A DNA stretch of 33,794 bases from an uncultured Methanobrevibacter sp. GTDB lineage: Archaea > Methanobacteriota > Methanobacteria > Methanobacteriales > Methanobacteriaceae. A model generated the notes under the pieces. That model was given only the letters and a program-made list of their open reading frames with translations. It made no database searches and was not told the DNA's origin. Of this stretch, positions 1 through 7,108 are shown piece by piece (position 1 is the first letter of the stretch; every line of letters begins with the position of its first letter). The stretch lies in NCBI GenBank assembly GCA_946541845.1, contig CAMNJW010000010.1, positions 1-33,794 of the forward strand. The letters are read 5' to 3'. The position numbers and the translations under genes were made by a program.

Positions 1-73
1 GTGTTACTTTTAATAATATAATAGAATTTTAGCGTGTTTTTTAAAAATAATTTTATTCAAATCTCATTTAAAA

Positions 74-86
74 AATATTTATATAG
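74..86 (+). promoter_or_regulatory. TATA box candidate upstream of the YbjQ-family gene
   Basis: An A/T-only run containing ATATTTATATA lies about 40 bases before the start at 118. An AGGTGAT ribosome binding site at 107-113 follows. The spacing suggests a very short leader. This rests on position and composition only. Confidence 0.45.
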
Positions 87-117
87 TTGTAATTAAAATT
101 AAGTATAGGTGATAATA

Positions 118-456
118 ATGGTATCCGTTAATGAATTTGCAATATCAACCGCTAATGATATTCCAGGTTTTAAAATAGTCGAAACAAAAGGTTTTATATA
201 TGGTTTAACCGTCAGAAGTAGAGGTGCTGGTGGTCAGATTGGTGCAGGCATCAAATCCCTTTTCGGTGGTGAAATCACACAATATGTTAAAATGATGGAA
301 GAGTCACGGGAGGAAGCATTGCACAGGGCAATTGCACACGCAAAAGAATTGGGGGCAAACGGAATAATTGCAATCCGCTTTGACTCAAATGAAATATCTG
401 AAGTGATGCAGGAAATTTTGGTCTACGGTACTGCTGTAGTTGTGGAAAAAGAATAG
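118..456 (+). CDS. YbjQ/UPF0145 family protein
   Basis: A 112-aa protein of the YbjQ family (UPF0145, often labelled heavy-metal-binding), a small domain that forms pentamers and has no firmly established function. The family signature is clear: an N-terminal strand with IPGFKIVETKG, then GLTVRSRGAGGQIGAG with a Gly-rich turn, a helix rich in Glu and Arg (EESREEALHRAIAHA), the motif GANGIIAIRFD and a closing strand ending in YGTAVVVE. No signal peptide or membrane span is seen. I chose ATG 118 because AGGTGAT ends five bases upstream; the in-frame GTG at 109 lies inside that ribosome binding site. The next gene begins 7 bases after the stop, so the two probably form one transcript. The family call is firm; the metal-binding role is only a family label. 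Confidence 0.85.
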   Translation: MVSVNEFAISTANDIPGFKIVETKGFIYGLTVRSRGAGGQIGAGIKSLFGGEITQYVKMMEESREEALHRAIAHAKELGANGIIAIRFDSNEISEVMQEILVYGTAVVVEKE

Positions 457-463
457 GGATATA

Positions 464-1258
464 ATGTTCTTTGAGGAATTGGAGTATAAGGGAAAATCCA
501 TTCCCCAAACAATTTTGGGTTATGGTCCTTTCATGGCTGAACTGTATTATGGTCATAGATCAAGATTGTACCTTGATGATTTATATAATGACCCTCAAAA
601 TGCTTCAGAGGTCATAATTGAATCGTATAATCATGGTGTCAGGGCTATCAATTTGGTCAATAATTCTAATTTGTTGAAGGCTTATGATTTGGCAGAGGAT
701 GCCGGTTGTAAGATGAAAGTAATTGCAACAATAGGTAAGAGTGATGTCGATTATCTCAATCCCAATTATGAAGTTGCAAAAGAAGTTGATTGGGATGAGG
801 ATATTGAACTGTTCTCTAGCTATGACTGTCCGTTAATGTTGGTCGATGAATTCATAACAGACGGTTATGACTGGAAACTGACTTCAAAAATATTAAATAC
901 AATCAATGATTCGGGTTCTCTTTCAGGCATTGTGACTGCATTTCCATCAAAAACATCTGATTTGCTTCCTGATAATCTTGATATGAATTTATTTGATTTT
1001 TTCATGATTCCATACAATAACCTTTCATATATGATGGATATCAGTGCATTCAATGCTTCCCAAAGACAGGAATTCATTGACAAGATAATGAAATTAAATA
1101 AAAAAATAATTGCCACTAGAATCCTAGCAGCGGGTGTTTTAAAACCTAAAGAGGCATTTACATTTTATCAGAATGTTGATTTTGTAGATGCCATTTGCAT
1201 GGGTGTTGCTAAAGTTGAAGAAGCTCGTGAAGACTTTTCACTCCTGAAGGAGTATTAA
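464..1258 (+). CDS. Conserved TIM-barrel-like protein, possibly aldo/keto reductase-related
   Basis: A soluble 264-aa protein without signal peptide or membrane span. The order of features resembles a TIM barrel of the aldo/keto reductase type: an early ILGYGPF turn, IIESYNHGVRAINL (in reductases, the helix and strand that follow the first turn) and a C-terminal ARILAAGVLKPKEAF...FVDAICMGVAKVEEA, which is how reductase-like barrels close. I cannot identify the usual Asp-Tyr-Lys-His catalytic set, so enzyme activity is not claimed. The ATG at 464 follows AGGGAT; an upstream in-frame TTG at 440 lies within the ybjQ-like gene and lacks a ribosome binding site. It is probably cotranscribed with the preceding gene, and its stop overlaps that of the opposite-strand gene by 4 bases. 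It could equally be an uncharacterised methanogen-specific family. Confidence 0.6.
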   Translation: MFFEELEYKGKSIPQTILGYGPFMAELYYGHRSRLYLDDLYNDPQNASEVIIESYNHGVRAINLVNNSNLLKAYDLAEDAGCKMKVIATIGKSDVDYLNPNYEVAKEVDWDEDIELFSSYDCPLMLVDEFITDGYDWKLTSKILNTINDSGSLSGIVTAFPSKTSDLLPDNLDMNLFDFFMIPYNNLSYMMDISAFNASQRQEFIDKIMKLNKKIIATRILAAGVLKPKEAFTFYQNVDFVDAICMGVAKVEEAREDFSLLKEY

Positions 1259-1641
1259 AGTTTCACAACTTCATATTCTTCAAATGGTATGTACCCTTCT
1301 TGTTCAAGGGAATCGTTCAAGTCTTTTAATCCATTAATCAAATCTTTTATATTTTTATTTGATGGTTTTTTACCGGTAATCTGCAGGTATTGTCTAGGTG
1401 AGATTTCACAAAATTCACAATCAAAATTGCAGCATCTGTCTTTTTCTTCACAACCGTAACCCTCTTGAGCTTCATCAGTTCCAATGACTATGTCTTCTAA
1501 AATTCTTGAAACTCTTTCATCTGATGCAAACATGGCTATTTTTTGGGTTTTACCACAAATTCCAATTGCATTTTGGCCTTTGTAATTGCAAACCCATTTT
1601 ATAGGATAATCTTCCATACCTGTAATCTGTAAATTTTCCAT
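1255..1641 (-). CDS. Cys-rich hypothetical protein (likely metal- or FeS-binding)
   Basis: I do not recognise this 128-aa family. The N-terminal half looks like a small beta-rich domain (IKWVCNYKGQNAIGICGKTQKIAMFA) and the middle holds a dense cysteine cluster, C-x6-CC-x3-C-x2-C (within YGCEEKDRCCNFDCEFC), which suggests a zinc or iron-sulfur site. The C-terminal third is helical and acidic. It starts 9 bases after the stop of the XRE-type regulator on the same strand, so the two probably share a transcript and perhaps a function. Its stop overlaps that of the convergent plus-strand gene by 4 bases. Metal binding is inferred from the cysteines alone. Confidence 0.6.
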   Translation of the reverse strand: MENLQITGMEDYPIKWVCNYKGQNAIGICGKTQKIAMFASDERVSRILEDIVIGTDEAQEGYGCEEKDRCCNFDCEFCEISPRQYLQITGKKPSNKNIKDLINGLKDLNDSLEQEGYIPFEEYEVVKL

Positions 1642-1650
1642 ATTACCACA

Positions 1651-2583
1651 CTAATTTTCCTTTCTCTCTTTAATCATCTTCAATAATTCTTTGGAATTTT
1701 CGAATTCCTTCAGCTCCCAAGATTTTATAACTGGGATAGTGCCAATGGATTCCTTGATCTTATCGTTATTGATTATAAAAACTGGTTCTGATGTTGTAAC
1801 CATCGATAAATCTTTAAGTGGAATTGCCATTCTTTTCAATGTTTTTTCAGTTCTATTCTTTTCAACATTTGCCATTAATGGGGAGTGCTTATCTGAACTT
1901 TTCATCTTTGCGACTGCATCGAAAGGACTTTTATTTGTTGATAAAACTCCATATCCGAGTTTTGATAAGTCATTAACATCGTCACTATACTCAACGTCAT
2001 CTTTTTGTGGTTGTTTCAATAAATCGATGTCTAATGTGACTTTTGTATTCAGTATTTCCTCCAGTATCATTGCAGTTTCTGTATTTGCACGTACAATTCC
2101 ATTTTCATATTTGTACATTGTTGCACGGGAAACATGTGCAAGACTTGCCAAATCTTTCAGAGACATTGAATATTCCTCTCTGTATTGCTTTATGACATTT
2201 CCATCAATTTTAACAAAGTATCCTCCACGGTCTGCCAAAATTTCAGGATATTCATTGTATAAAATCATGTTCTTGAGAGTTTCAAAGCCGATTGTTGGGA
2301 TGTCATATCTTTCATATATAACTCCATCTTCCAATGCGCCGTTCCTTGATTTTTCTCCAATGATTATTGGAGACGCTAAGAAAATGTTAGCTAATTGCTT
2401 CATTTCGTGCGCATTATGTTCATTAATACTATCAATGTTTAAAAAAGTTTTTAGAAGTAGAATCTGTAAGTTTTTCCTTGCCACAATATCAAATGAACCC
2501 TGATCATAGATATCTGAGGTTTTAAACCCCTGTGATTTCAGTAAATTTTCAATATTTTGCAGCAGTTGGCTTCGAGTTAACAT
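1651..2583 (-). CDS. XRE-family HTH regulator with nuclease-like N-terminal domain (COG1395-type)
   Basis: A 310-aa predicted DNA-binding regulator resembling the archaeal COG1395 family. Residues 1-105 look like a restriction-endonuclease-like fold: FDIVARKNLQILLLK (Asp32 ... Lys45) matches the D-(x)n-hydrophobic-K strand pattern, but I cannot identify a full catalytic set. Residues about 130-180 are a clear XRE/Cro-type helix-turn-helix (REEYSMSLKDLASLAHVSRATMYKYENG). The C-terminal half, about 195-310, is unassigned, with a basic and hydrophobic segment near TLKRMAIPLKDLSMVTT. The start follows GAGGTAT. It is divergent from tiaS across about 60 bases and is followed closely by the Cys-rich gene. 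Targets are unknown; autoregulation of the divergent region is possible but unproven. Confidence 0.75.
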   Translation of the reverse strand: MLTRSQLLQNIENLLKSQGFKTSDIYDQGSFDIVARKNLQILLLKTFLNIDSINEHNAHEMKQLANIFLASPIIIGEKSRNGALEDGVIYERYDIPTIGFETLKNMILYNEYPEILADRGGYFVKIDGNVIKQYREEYSMSLKDLASLAHVSRATMYKYENGIVRANTETAMILEEILNTKVTLDIDLLKQPQKDDVEYSDDVNDLSKLGYGVLSTNKSPFDAVAKMKSSDKHSPLMANVEKNRTEKTLKRMAIPLKDLSMVTTSEPVFIINNDKIKESIGTIPVIKSWELKEFENSKELLKMIKERKEN

Positions 2584-2643
2584 ATTGAATACCTCTTTAA
2601 TTAAAATATATATTCTTTTAACTTTAATATATTTTATATTAAG
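2584..2643. promoter_or_regulatory. Divergent promoter region, XRE-type regulator / tiaS
   Basis: Sixty bases, almost entirely A/T, separate the two divergent genes. A/T-only runs at about 2599-2613 and 2624-2640 can serve as TATA boxes for either direction. The minus-strand gene has GAGGTAT just before its ATG; the plus-strand gene has AAGGTGAT at 2641-2648. No clear operator is visible. Confidence 0.45.
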
Positions 2644-3912
2644 GTGATTAAGATTAAGTATTTACATATTGGGATAGACGATACGGATTCTCCGGATGGA
2701 ATGTGCACAACATATCTTGCAAGTCAGATTATTAATGAATTTAAAGATAATGGAATTGAATTGGTTGAGTATCCTAGACTGATAAGATTGAATCCATTTG
2801 CCCGTTTTAAAACTCGTGGAAATGGTGGGGTCAGTTTAAAGATTTTAAATGATGACAAAGCAGAGTTGGCCAAAGAGATTGTTTTGTGCAAAGTTAAGAA
2901 GCTATCCATGTTTGACTGTGACAATACAAATCCCGGCGTAATCTTTTATGATGGTGAAATTACAAAGGAAATGGTGGATTATGCGTTCAGGGCTATTTAT
3001 GAGTTCATCACAATTGAAGAGGCCGAAGAATTTGGAAAGTCTGTAGGATGTGAAATCCATAAGTTCAAAAAGGGAAGGGGAATCATAGGCTCAATCGCAG
3101 CTATTAGCCTGCCTTTAAAGGATTATACTTATGAACTTCTTGCATATAGATCTAGTGAAAACTACGGAACCAAAAGGTGCATCGATTATGAATCAGTATA
3201 TCAGATGGATAAGGAAACTTTTCCTGACACTTTTGAAAACATAGATTATTCTGAAGACTATATTGCAATTGAACCGAAAACACCTTGTCCTGTTTTATAT
3301 GGAATCCGATCAAACACTGTTGATGCGTTGAAGGAGGCAAAAAACATTGTTGAGGTTTCAGAGCCGATTGTTGACTGGTGTATTTTTAAGACAAATCAGC
3401 ATACTGATATGCATATACAAAAGGCGTCAGATATTTCTTCCATGAAGCAGTTTGGATGCTATGAGGTCGTTGGGGAAGTTAAAAACAAGCCTACAATCAT
3501 TGATGGTGGACACATGTTCTTTTATATCTTCGATGAGTCAGGAGAGATTGAATGCGGCGCATATGAGCCAACAAAAAATTTCAGAAAGGTCGTTTCCAAA
3601 TTATTGCCTGGAGATATCATTAAAGTCTATGGGGGAATTGGAGAACAAAACACTTTCAATATTGAGAAGTTTCAAGTTATAAAACTGAATGATGTAGAAT
3701 ATAAAAATCCAATCTGTCAATGTGGTAAAAGAATGACTTCTGCAGGTAAAAATAAGGGTTTCAAATGTAAAAAATGTGGAAATAGGGTTGAATCTAATGA
3801 AAAAGTTCCTATTAAAATCAAGCGTTTTTTAAAAAATTCTCAATTTTACGAAACACCAGTTTCTGCAAGGCGTCATCTATCAAAACCACTTTGTAGAATG
3901 AATCTAAATTAA
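2644..3912 (+). CDS. tiaS: tRNA(Ile2) 2-agmatinylcytidine synthetase TiaS
   Basis: TiaS uses ATP and agmatine to convert C34 of tRNA-Ile(CAU) to agmatidine, so that the tRNA reads AUA codons. It is a near-universal archaeal decoding enzyme. Evidence: the N-terminal HIGIDDTDSPDGMCTTYLA signature, FARFKTRGNGGVSL, the middle GRGIIGSIAAI segment, an OB-fold-like stretch (FGCYEVVGEVKNKPTIIDGGH) and a C-terminal zinc ribbon, C-x-C-GKRMTSAGKNKGFKC-x2-C. Length (about 420 aa) is normal. Start: the only canonical option is GTG 2644, but it lies inside AAGGTGAT (2641-2648), which looks like the ribosome binding site. Four bases further on is ATT 2653, which would give the short N-terminus usual for the family. 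I report GTG 2644 but consider ATT 2653 at least as likely. Confidence 0.92.
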   Translation: MIKIKYLHIGIDDTDSPDGMCTTYLASQIINEFKDNGIELVEYPRLIRLNPFARFKTRGNGGVSLKILNDDKAELAKEIVLCKVKKLSMFDCDNTNPGVIFYDGEITKEMVDYAFRAIYEFITIEEAEEFGKSVGCEIHKFKKGRGIIGSIAAISLPLKDYTYELLAYRSSENYGTKRCIDYESVYQMDKETFPDTFENIDYSEDYIAIEPKTPCPVLYGIRSNTVDALKEAKNIVEVSEPIVDWCIFKTNQHTDMHIQKASDISSMKQFGCYEVVGEVKNKPTIIDGGHMFFYIFDESGEIECGAYEPTKNFRKVVSKLLPGDIIKVYGGIGEQNTFNIEKFQVIKLNDVEYKNPICQCGKRMTSAGKNKGFKCKKCGNRVESNEKVPIKIKRFLKNSQFYETPVSARRHLSKPLCRMNLN

Positions 3913-3968
3913 ATAACTTATTTTTATTTTTTATTTTTAAAAATAATGATTTTTATTAATAATTTTTT

Positions 3969-3985
3969 ATTCACTTTTTGTGAAA
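3969..3985. promoter_or_regulatory. Inverted-repeat element upstream of cassette copy 1
   Basis: ATTCACTTTTTGTGAAA contains TTCAC/GTGAA arms around five T. A near copy with two changed bases lies at 5491-5507, at almost the same distance (about 140 bases) from the start of the paralogous gene. It could be a shared operator or a remnant of the duplicated upstream region. Confidence 0.4.
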
Positions 3986-4044
3986 TAAATTCCAATTTAT
4001 ACCTATTTTTTTTCATATTTTTGGAAATAATGAGAACTAAGTCA

Positions 4045-4060
4045 TATGTATTTAAATAGT
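4045..4060 (+). promoter_or_regulatory. TATA box candidate for cassette copy 1
   Basis: ATGTATTTAAATAGT lies about 55 bases before the GAGGTGAT ribosome binding site at 4099-4106. The spacing fits a transcription start near 4080 and a short leader. Confidence 0.4.
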
Positions 4061-4109
4061 AGTTTTAAAAGACTAGTTTTATCTATTCTTACTCAATAGA
4101 GGTGATATT

Positions 4110-5003
4110 ATTTTCAATAAGGATGGGCAAAATAGTGAAGTTGAACATATTTATCGTGATAAAACTGATAAGCGTATTCTAAAGAAAAATCCTTGGAAGG
4201 ATTATGGATTGCATCTATCCGTACTTCTTTTGGTGATTATTGCTGAATTAATTGGGCCAATAGAAATACAACTTACAAAGGGAGTTACTGTTTCAATCAT
4301 GCCCTTACTTTATACAATGGTTTTGGGATTAATTTTTTACCTTGCAAAACCCATTAAATGGATTCAGCGAAAACAAGCTCGTATTGCTGAAGGGGCTATG
4401 ATGCTTTTCATTGGTGTTCTGATTGCAAAACTGGCGGTTTCCAGCGGTCAGTCAATTCATTTAATTTTTGAAATGGGTCCGGCATTGTTATTGCAGGAAT
4501 TGGGGCATTTGGCAACAATATTCATTGCACTTCCTGTTGCTTTGTTGTTAGGTTTTAAACGAGAGACTATAGGTATGACAAATTCTATCGGCCGTGAACC
4601 TGAAGTTGCAGTTGTTGTTGACAAATATGGATTTAATTCACCTGAATCCAGAGGAATTTTTGCGCTGTTTATTGTCGGAACAATAATCGGAACTGTATTT
4701 ATCAGCTTTTTGACAAGTATTTCTGTTTCAGTTCTTCCTCTTCATCCGTTTGCGTTTGCAATGGCAAGTGGTGTGGGAAGTGCAAGTATGAATGCTGCTT
4801 CATTGGGACCTACATTAGCTGCATTTCCATCGTTAGAGACTCAAATTGAAGCATTCGCAGGATTCAGTAATTTGCTATCATTCTCTATTGGGATTTATAT
4901 TGTGATATTTGTTGCATTGCCTTTAACTGAAAAATTATATGCCTTTTTTGAACCAAAAATTGGAAGAGATTATGTAAAAAAGGGAGATGATGAAAATGCC
5001 TGA
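4110..5003 (+). CDS. DUF3100-type membrane protein, copy 1 (apparent ATT start)
   Basis: A polytopic membrane protein of about 297 aa resembling the DUF3100 family, function unestablished; I infer a transporter component. The N-terminus is cytosolic-looking and basic (HIYRDKTDKRILKKNPWKD), followed by roughly seven to eight hydrophobic spans. Conserved-looking loops are KPIKWIQRKQARIAEGAMM, GMTNSIGREPEVAVVVDKYGFNSPESRG and AMASGVGSASMNAASLGPTLAAFP. It is a close paralogue of the gene at 5630-6529. No ATG, GTG or TTG precedes TTG 4209, which would remove the conserved N-terminus and cut into the first span. GAGGTGAT (4099-4106) is instead followed three bases later by ATT 4110, which aligns with the paralogue's start region. 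Either ATT is used, or an ATG has been lost. Its stop overlaps the partner gene's start by 8 bases. Confidence 0.72.
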   Translation: MFNKDGQNSEVEHIYRDKTDKRILKKNPWKDYGLHLSVLLLVIIAELIGPIEIQLTKGVTVSIMPLLYTMVLGLIFYLAKPIKWIQRKQARIAEGAMMLFIGVLIAKLAVSSGQSIHLIFEMGPALLLQELGHLATIFIALPVALLLGFKRETIGMTNSIGREPEVAVVVDKYGFNSPESRGIFALFIVGTIIGTVFISFLTSISVSVLPLHPFAFAMASGVGSASMNAASLGPTLAAFPSLETQIEAFAGFSNLLSFSIGIYIVIFVALPLTEKLYAFFEPKIGRDYVKKGDDENA

Positions 5004-5484
5004 TTTCATTGATGGATCCGAAAATGTTTCTGTTCATGGAATATTTAATTGGATATTGCTTTTAGCAATATTTTCTGTAATTGTAGTTATTGGAAATTTT
5101 ATCGGGTATCAGCATCCTATTTCTGATTCATTGGTTGGTATGGCCATATTGTCTTTAATTACTCTTGCTGGCGTTTGGATGGAGAGATATTTGCCGTTCA
5201 ATATTTCATCCATTATTTACATAAGTGTAATGGGGATTGTTTTGGCATTTCCTGGAATGCCTACTTCTGAAATTTTGCTTTATTATGTCTCTAAAGTGGA
5301 ACTTTTATCTATCGTTACAGTATTTTTGGCTTATGTAGGTATTGGTATGGGTAAAAGCTGGGATGAGTTCAAGGCTCTTGGTTGGAGGGCAATAATTATC
5401 ACAATTTTGGTTATTGCGTCAACGTATCTTGGTTCTGCCTTTGTTGCCCACGTTATCTTGGTTATGACTGGTGTTCCAGCATAA
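4996..5484 (+). CDS. Membrane protein partner of the DUF3100-type protein, copy 1
   Basis: A 162-aa integral membrane protein with about four to five hydrophobic spans and an amphipathic N-terminus MPDFIDGSENVSVHGIFNW. Notable conserved parts are LVGMAILSLITLAGVW, MERYLPFN, FPGMPTSE and GKSWDEFKALGWRA. I do not recognise a named family. The fixed pairing with the DUF3100-type gene in both tandem copies and the 8-base overlap suggest that the two proteins form one complex, perhaps a two-subunit permease. I chose ATG 4996 over ATG 4987 and 4990 because the paralogue starts at the matching MPD. Substrate unknown. Confidence 0.75.
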   Translation: MPDFIDGSENVSVHGIFNWILLLAIFSVIVVIGNFIGYQHPISDSLVGMAILSLITLAGVWMERYLPFNISSIIYISVMGIVLAFPGMPTSEILLYYVSKVELLSIVTVFLAYVGIGMGKSWDEFKALGWRAIIITILVIASTYLGSAFVAHVILVMTGVPA

Positions 5485-5490
5485 CTTTTT

Positions 5491-5507
5491 ATTCATCTTT
5501 TGTGAAA
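5491..5507. promoter_or_regulatory. Inverted-repeat element upstream of cassette copy 2
   Basis: ATTCATCTTTTGTGAAA differs from the element at 3969-3985 in two positions. It starts 139 bases before the ATG at 5630; the first copy starts 141 bases before ATT 4110. The arms TTCA/TGAA are retained. Confidence 0.4.
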
Positions 5508-5560
5508 ATTATTACTATTTTTCATTCCTATTATGTGAATTTTTTAAATTGAATGTGATT

Positions 5561-5573
5561 AATTTATATATTA
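5561..5573 (+). promoter_or_regulatory. TATA box candidate for cassette copy 2
   Basis: AATTTATATATTA sits about 63 bases before the ATG at 5630 in a 145-base gap. The second cassette therefore probably has its own promoter. Confidence 0.45.
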
Positions 5574-5629
5574 TGTTTTGAGAAAATATTAAATGTACAA
5601 TGTATTTTTAACATATTATTTAAAACTTC

Positions 5630-6529
5630 ATGGGGTTTGTTACTATTCCAAATAAGGATGATGATGGGCATATAGAGCATATTTATAGAGAAAAAACGGA
5701 CAAGCGTATTTTAAAGAAAAATCCCTGGAGGGATTATAGATTACACGTTACTGTGTTTGTTTTGGTAATCATTGCTGAGTTAATCGGTACTATAGAAATA
5801 CCACTATCTAAAGATATTTCAATCACAATTATGCCTTTGATTTATACCATTATCTTAGGTTTGGCATTTTATCTGGCAAAACCTATTAAATGGATTCAGC
5901 GAAAACAGGCTCGTATTGCTGAAGGGGCAATGATGCTTTTCATCGGAGTTTTAATTGCAAAATTAGCTGTTTCTAGTGGACAATCAATCAGTTTAATATT
6001 TGATATGGGTCCTGCATTGATTTTACAGGAATTAGGGCACTTGGCAACAATTCTTGTTCTTCCGATTGCTTTGCTTTTAGGATTTAAGAAAGAGGCTATC
6101 GGTATGACAAATTCAATAGGTAGGGAACCGAATGTTGCGGTTGTTGTTGATAAGTTCGGATTCGACTCCCCTGAATCAAGAGGGGTCTTTGCAATATTTA
6201 TCATCGGTACTGTGATTGGTACAATATTTATCAGTTTCCTTGTAACATTCTCATTGTCATTCCTGCCATTGCATCCGTATGCATTTGCTATGGCTAGTGG
6301 TGTGGGAAGTGCAAGTATGAATGCAGCTGCAATCGGACCGACCCTTGCGGCTTTCCCTGGTATGGAAACTCAAATTGAAGCGTTTGCGGGTTTCAGTAAT
6401 TTGCTCTCATTCTGTGTAGGAATATATATTGTGATATTTGTTGCTCTTCCTTTAACTGAAAAGATGTATAATTGGTTGGAGCCAAAAATTGGAAGAGATT
6501 CAATAATGCCTAAAAAGGAGGATGAATAG
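5630..6529 (+). CDS. DUF3100-type membrane protein, copy 2
   Basis: A 299-aa polytopic membrane protein, paralogue of the gene at 4110-5003 and resembling DUF3100. It has the same basic N-terminal stretch (HIYREKTDKRILKKNPWRD) followed by about eight hydrophobic spans. The loops GMTNSIGREPNVAVVVDKFG and AMASGVGSASMNAAAIGPT are nearly unchanged between copies, whereas the periplasm-like segment after the first span (IEIPLSKDISITI) has diverged. The ATG at 5630 has no obvious Shine-Dalgarno sequence. The partner gene begins directly after the stop, with GGAGG inside the 3' end of this gene as its ribosome binding site. Function is inferred as transport, from topology and its place before a carboxylate-enzyme gene set. 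Confidence 0.82.
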   Translation: MGFVTIPNKDDDGHIEHIYREKTDKRILKKNPWRDYRLHVTVFVLVIIAELIGTIEIPLSKDISITIMPLIYTIILGLAFYLAKPIKWIQRKQARIAEGAMMLFIGVLIAKLAVSSGQSISLIFDMGPALILQELGHLATILVLPIALLLGFKKEAIGMTNSIGREPNVAVVVDKFGFDSPESRGVFAIFIIGTVIGTIFISFLVTFSLSFLPLHPYAFAMASGVGSASMNAAAIGPTLAAFPGMETQIEAFAGFSNLLSFCVGIYIVIFVALPLTEKMYNWLEPKIGRDSIMPKKEDE

Positions 6530-7021
6530 ATGCCTGATTTGATTGATGGATCTGAAAATGTCACAGTCCATGGTATTTTTAATTGGATTTTATTGTTGGC
6601 TATATTTTCAATTATCACTGCCATCGGTAATTATTTAGGTTACAAACATCCGATGACCGATTCATTGGTTGGTATGGGTATTTTATCTCTTATTACTCTT
6701 GTAGGTGTATGGTTGGAAAGGTACTTGCCGTTTAATGTATCTTCAATTCTTTATATCAGTATAATGGGTATCATTTTGGCTTTCCCGGGAATGCCAACAT
6801 CTGAATTTGTCCTATATTATGTTTCTAAAGTTGAACTGTTGGCTATTGTGACCGTATTTTTAGCATATGTTGGTATAGGAATGGGTAAAAGTTGGGATGA
6901 ATTCAAGGCTTTAGGTTGGAGAGCTATTGTTATAACAATCCTGGTTATTGCAGCGACTTATTATGGTGCAGCTATTGTGGCACACATTGTTCTTGTATTA
7001 ACTGGTGTTCCTGCAGTTTAA
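6530..7021 (+). CDS. Membrane protein partner of the DUF3100-type protein, copy 2
   Basis: A 163-aa membrane protein, paralogue of 4996-5484, with the same MPDLIDGSENVTVHG start, the ERYLPFN turn, FPGMPTSE and GKSWDEFKALGWRA. It begins the base after the upstream stop, behind GGAGG at 6518-6522. The 87-base gap to the MmgE/PrpD gene has no strong terminator, so read-through into the enzyme genes is possible. No recognised domain; a permease subunit is my inference. Confidence 0.77.
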   Translation: MPDLIDGSENVTVHGIFNWILLLAIFSIITAIGNYLGYKHPMTDSLVGMGILSLITLVGVWLERYLPFNVSSILYISIMGIILAFPGMPTSEFVLYYVSKVELLAIVTVFLAYVGIGMGKSWDEFKALGWRAIVITILVIAATYYGAAIVAHIVLVLTGVPAV

Positions 7022-7108
7022 ATTAATTTTTAAACTTTAAACTTTCTTTTTTAATAAAAACTTACTATTTTTAATACTACCTTTTACATATATTATTGTA
7101 GGTGTTTT

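Larger units (their letters stand above)
4110..7021 (+). repeat. Tandem duplication of a two-gene membrane cassette
   Basis: 4110-5484 and 5630-7021 carry the same two genes in the same order. The encoded proteins are co-linear and closely similar along their whole length, with long identical blocks such as KPIKWIQRKQARIAEGAMM and ERYLPFN. Third positions differ widely, so the duplication is not recent. Confidence 0.9.

Noticed and set aside
1691-2503. Long plus-strand open frame (270 codons)
   Set aside because: It lies entirely antisense to the XRE-type regulator, has Ser/Phe-rich composition typical of a shadow frame, and shows no family signature or ribosome binding site.
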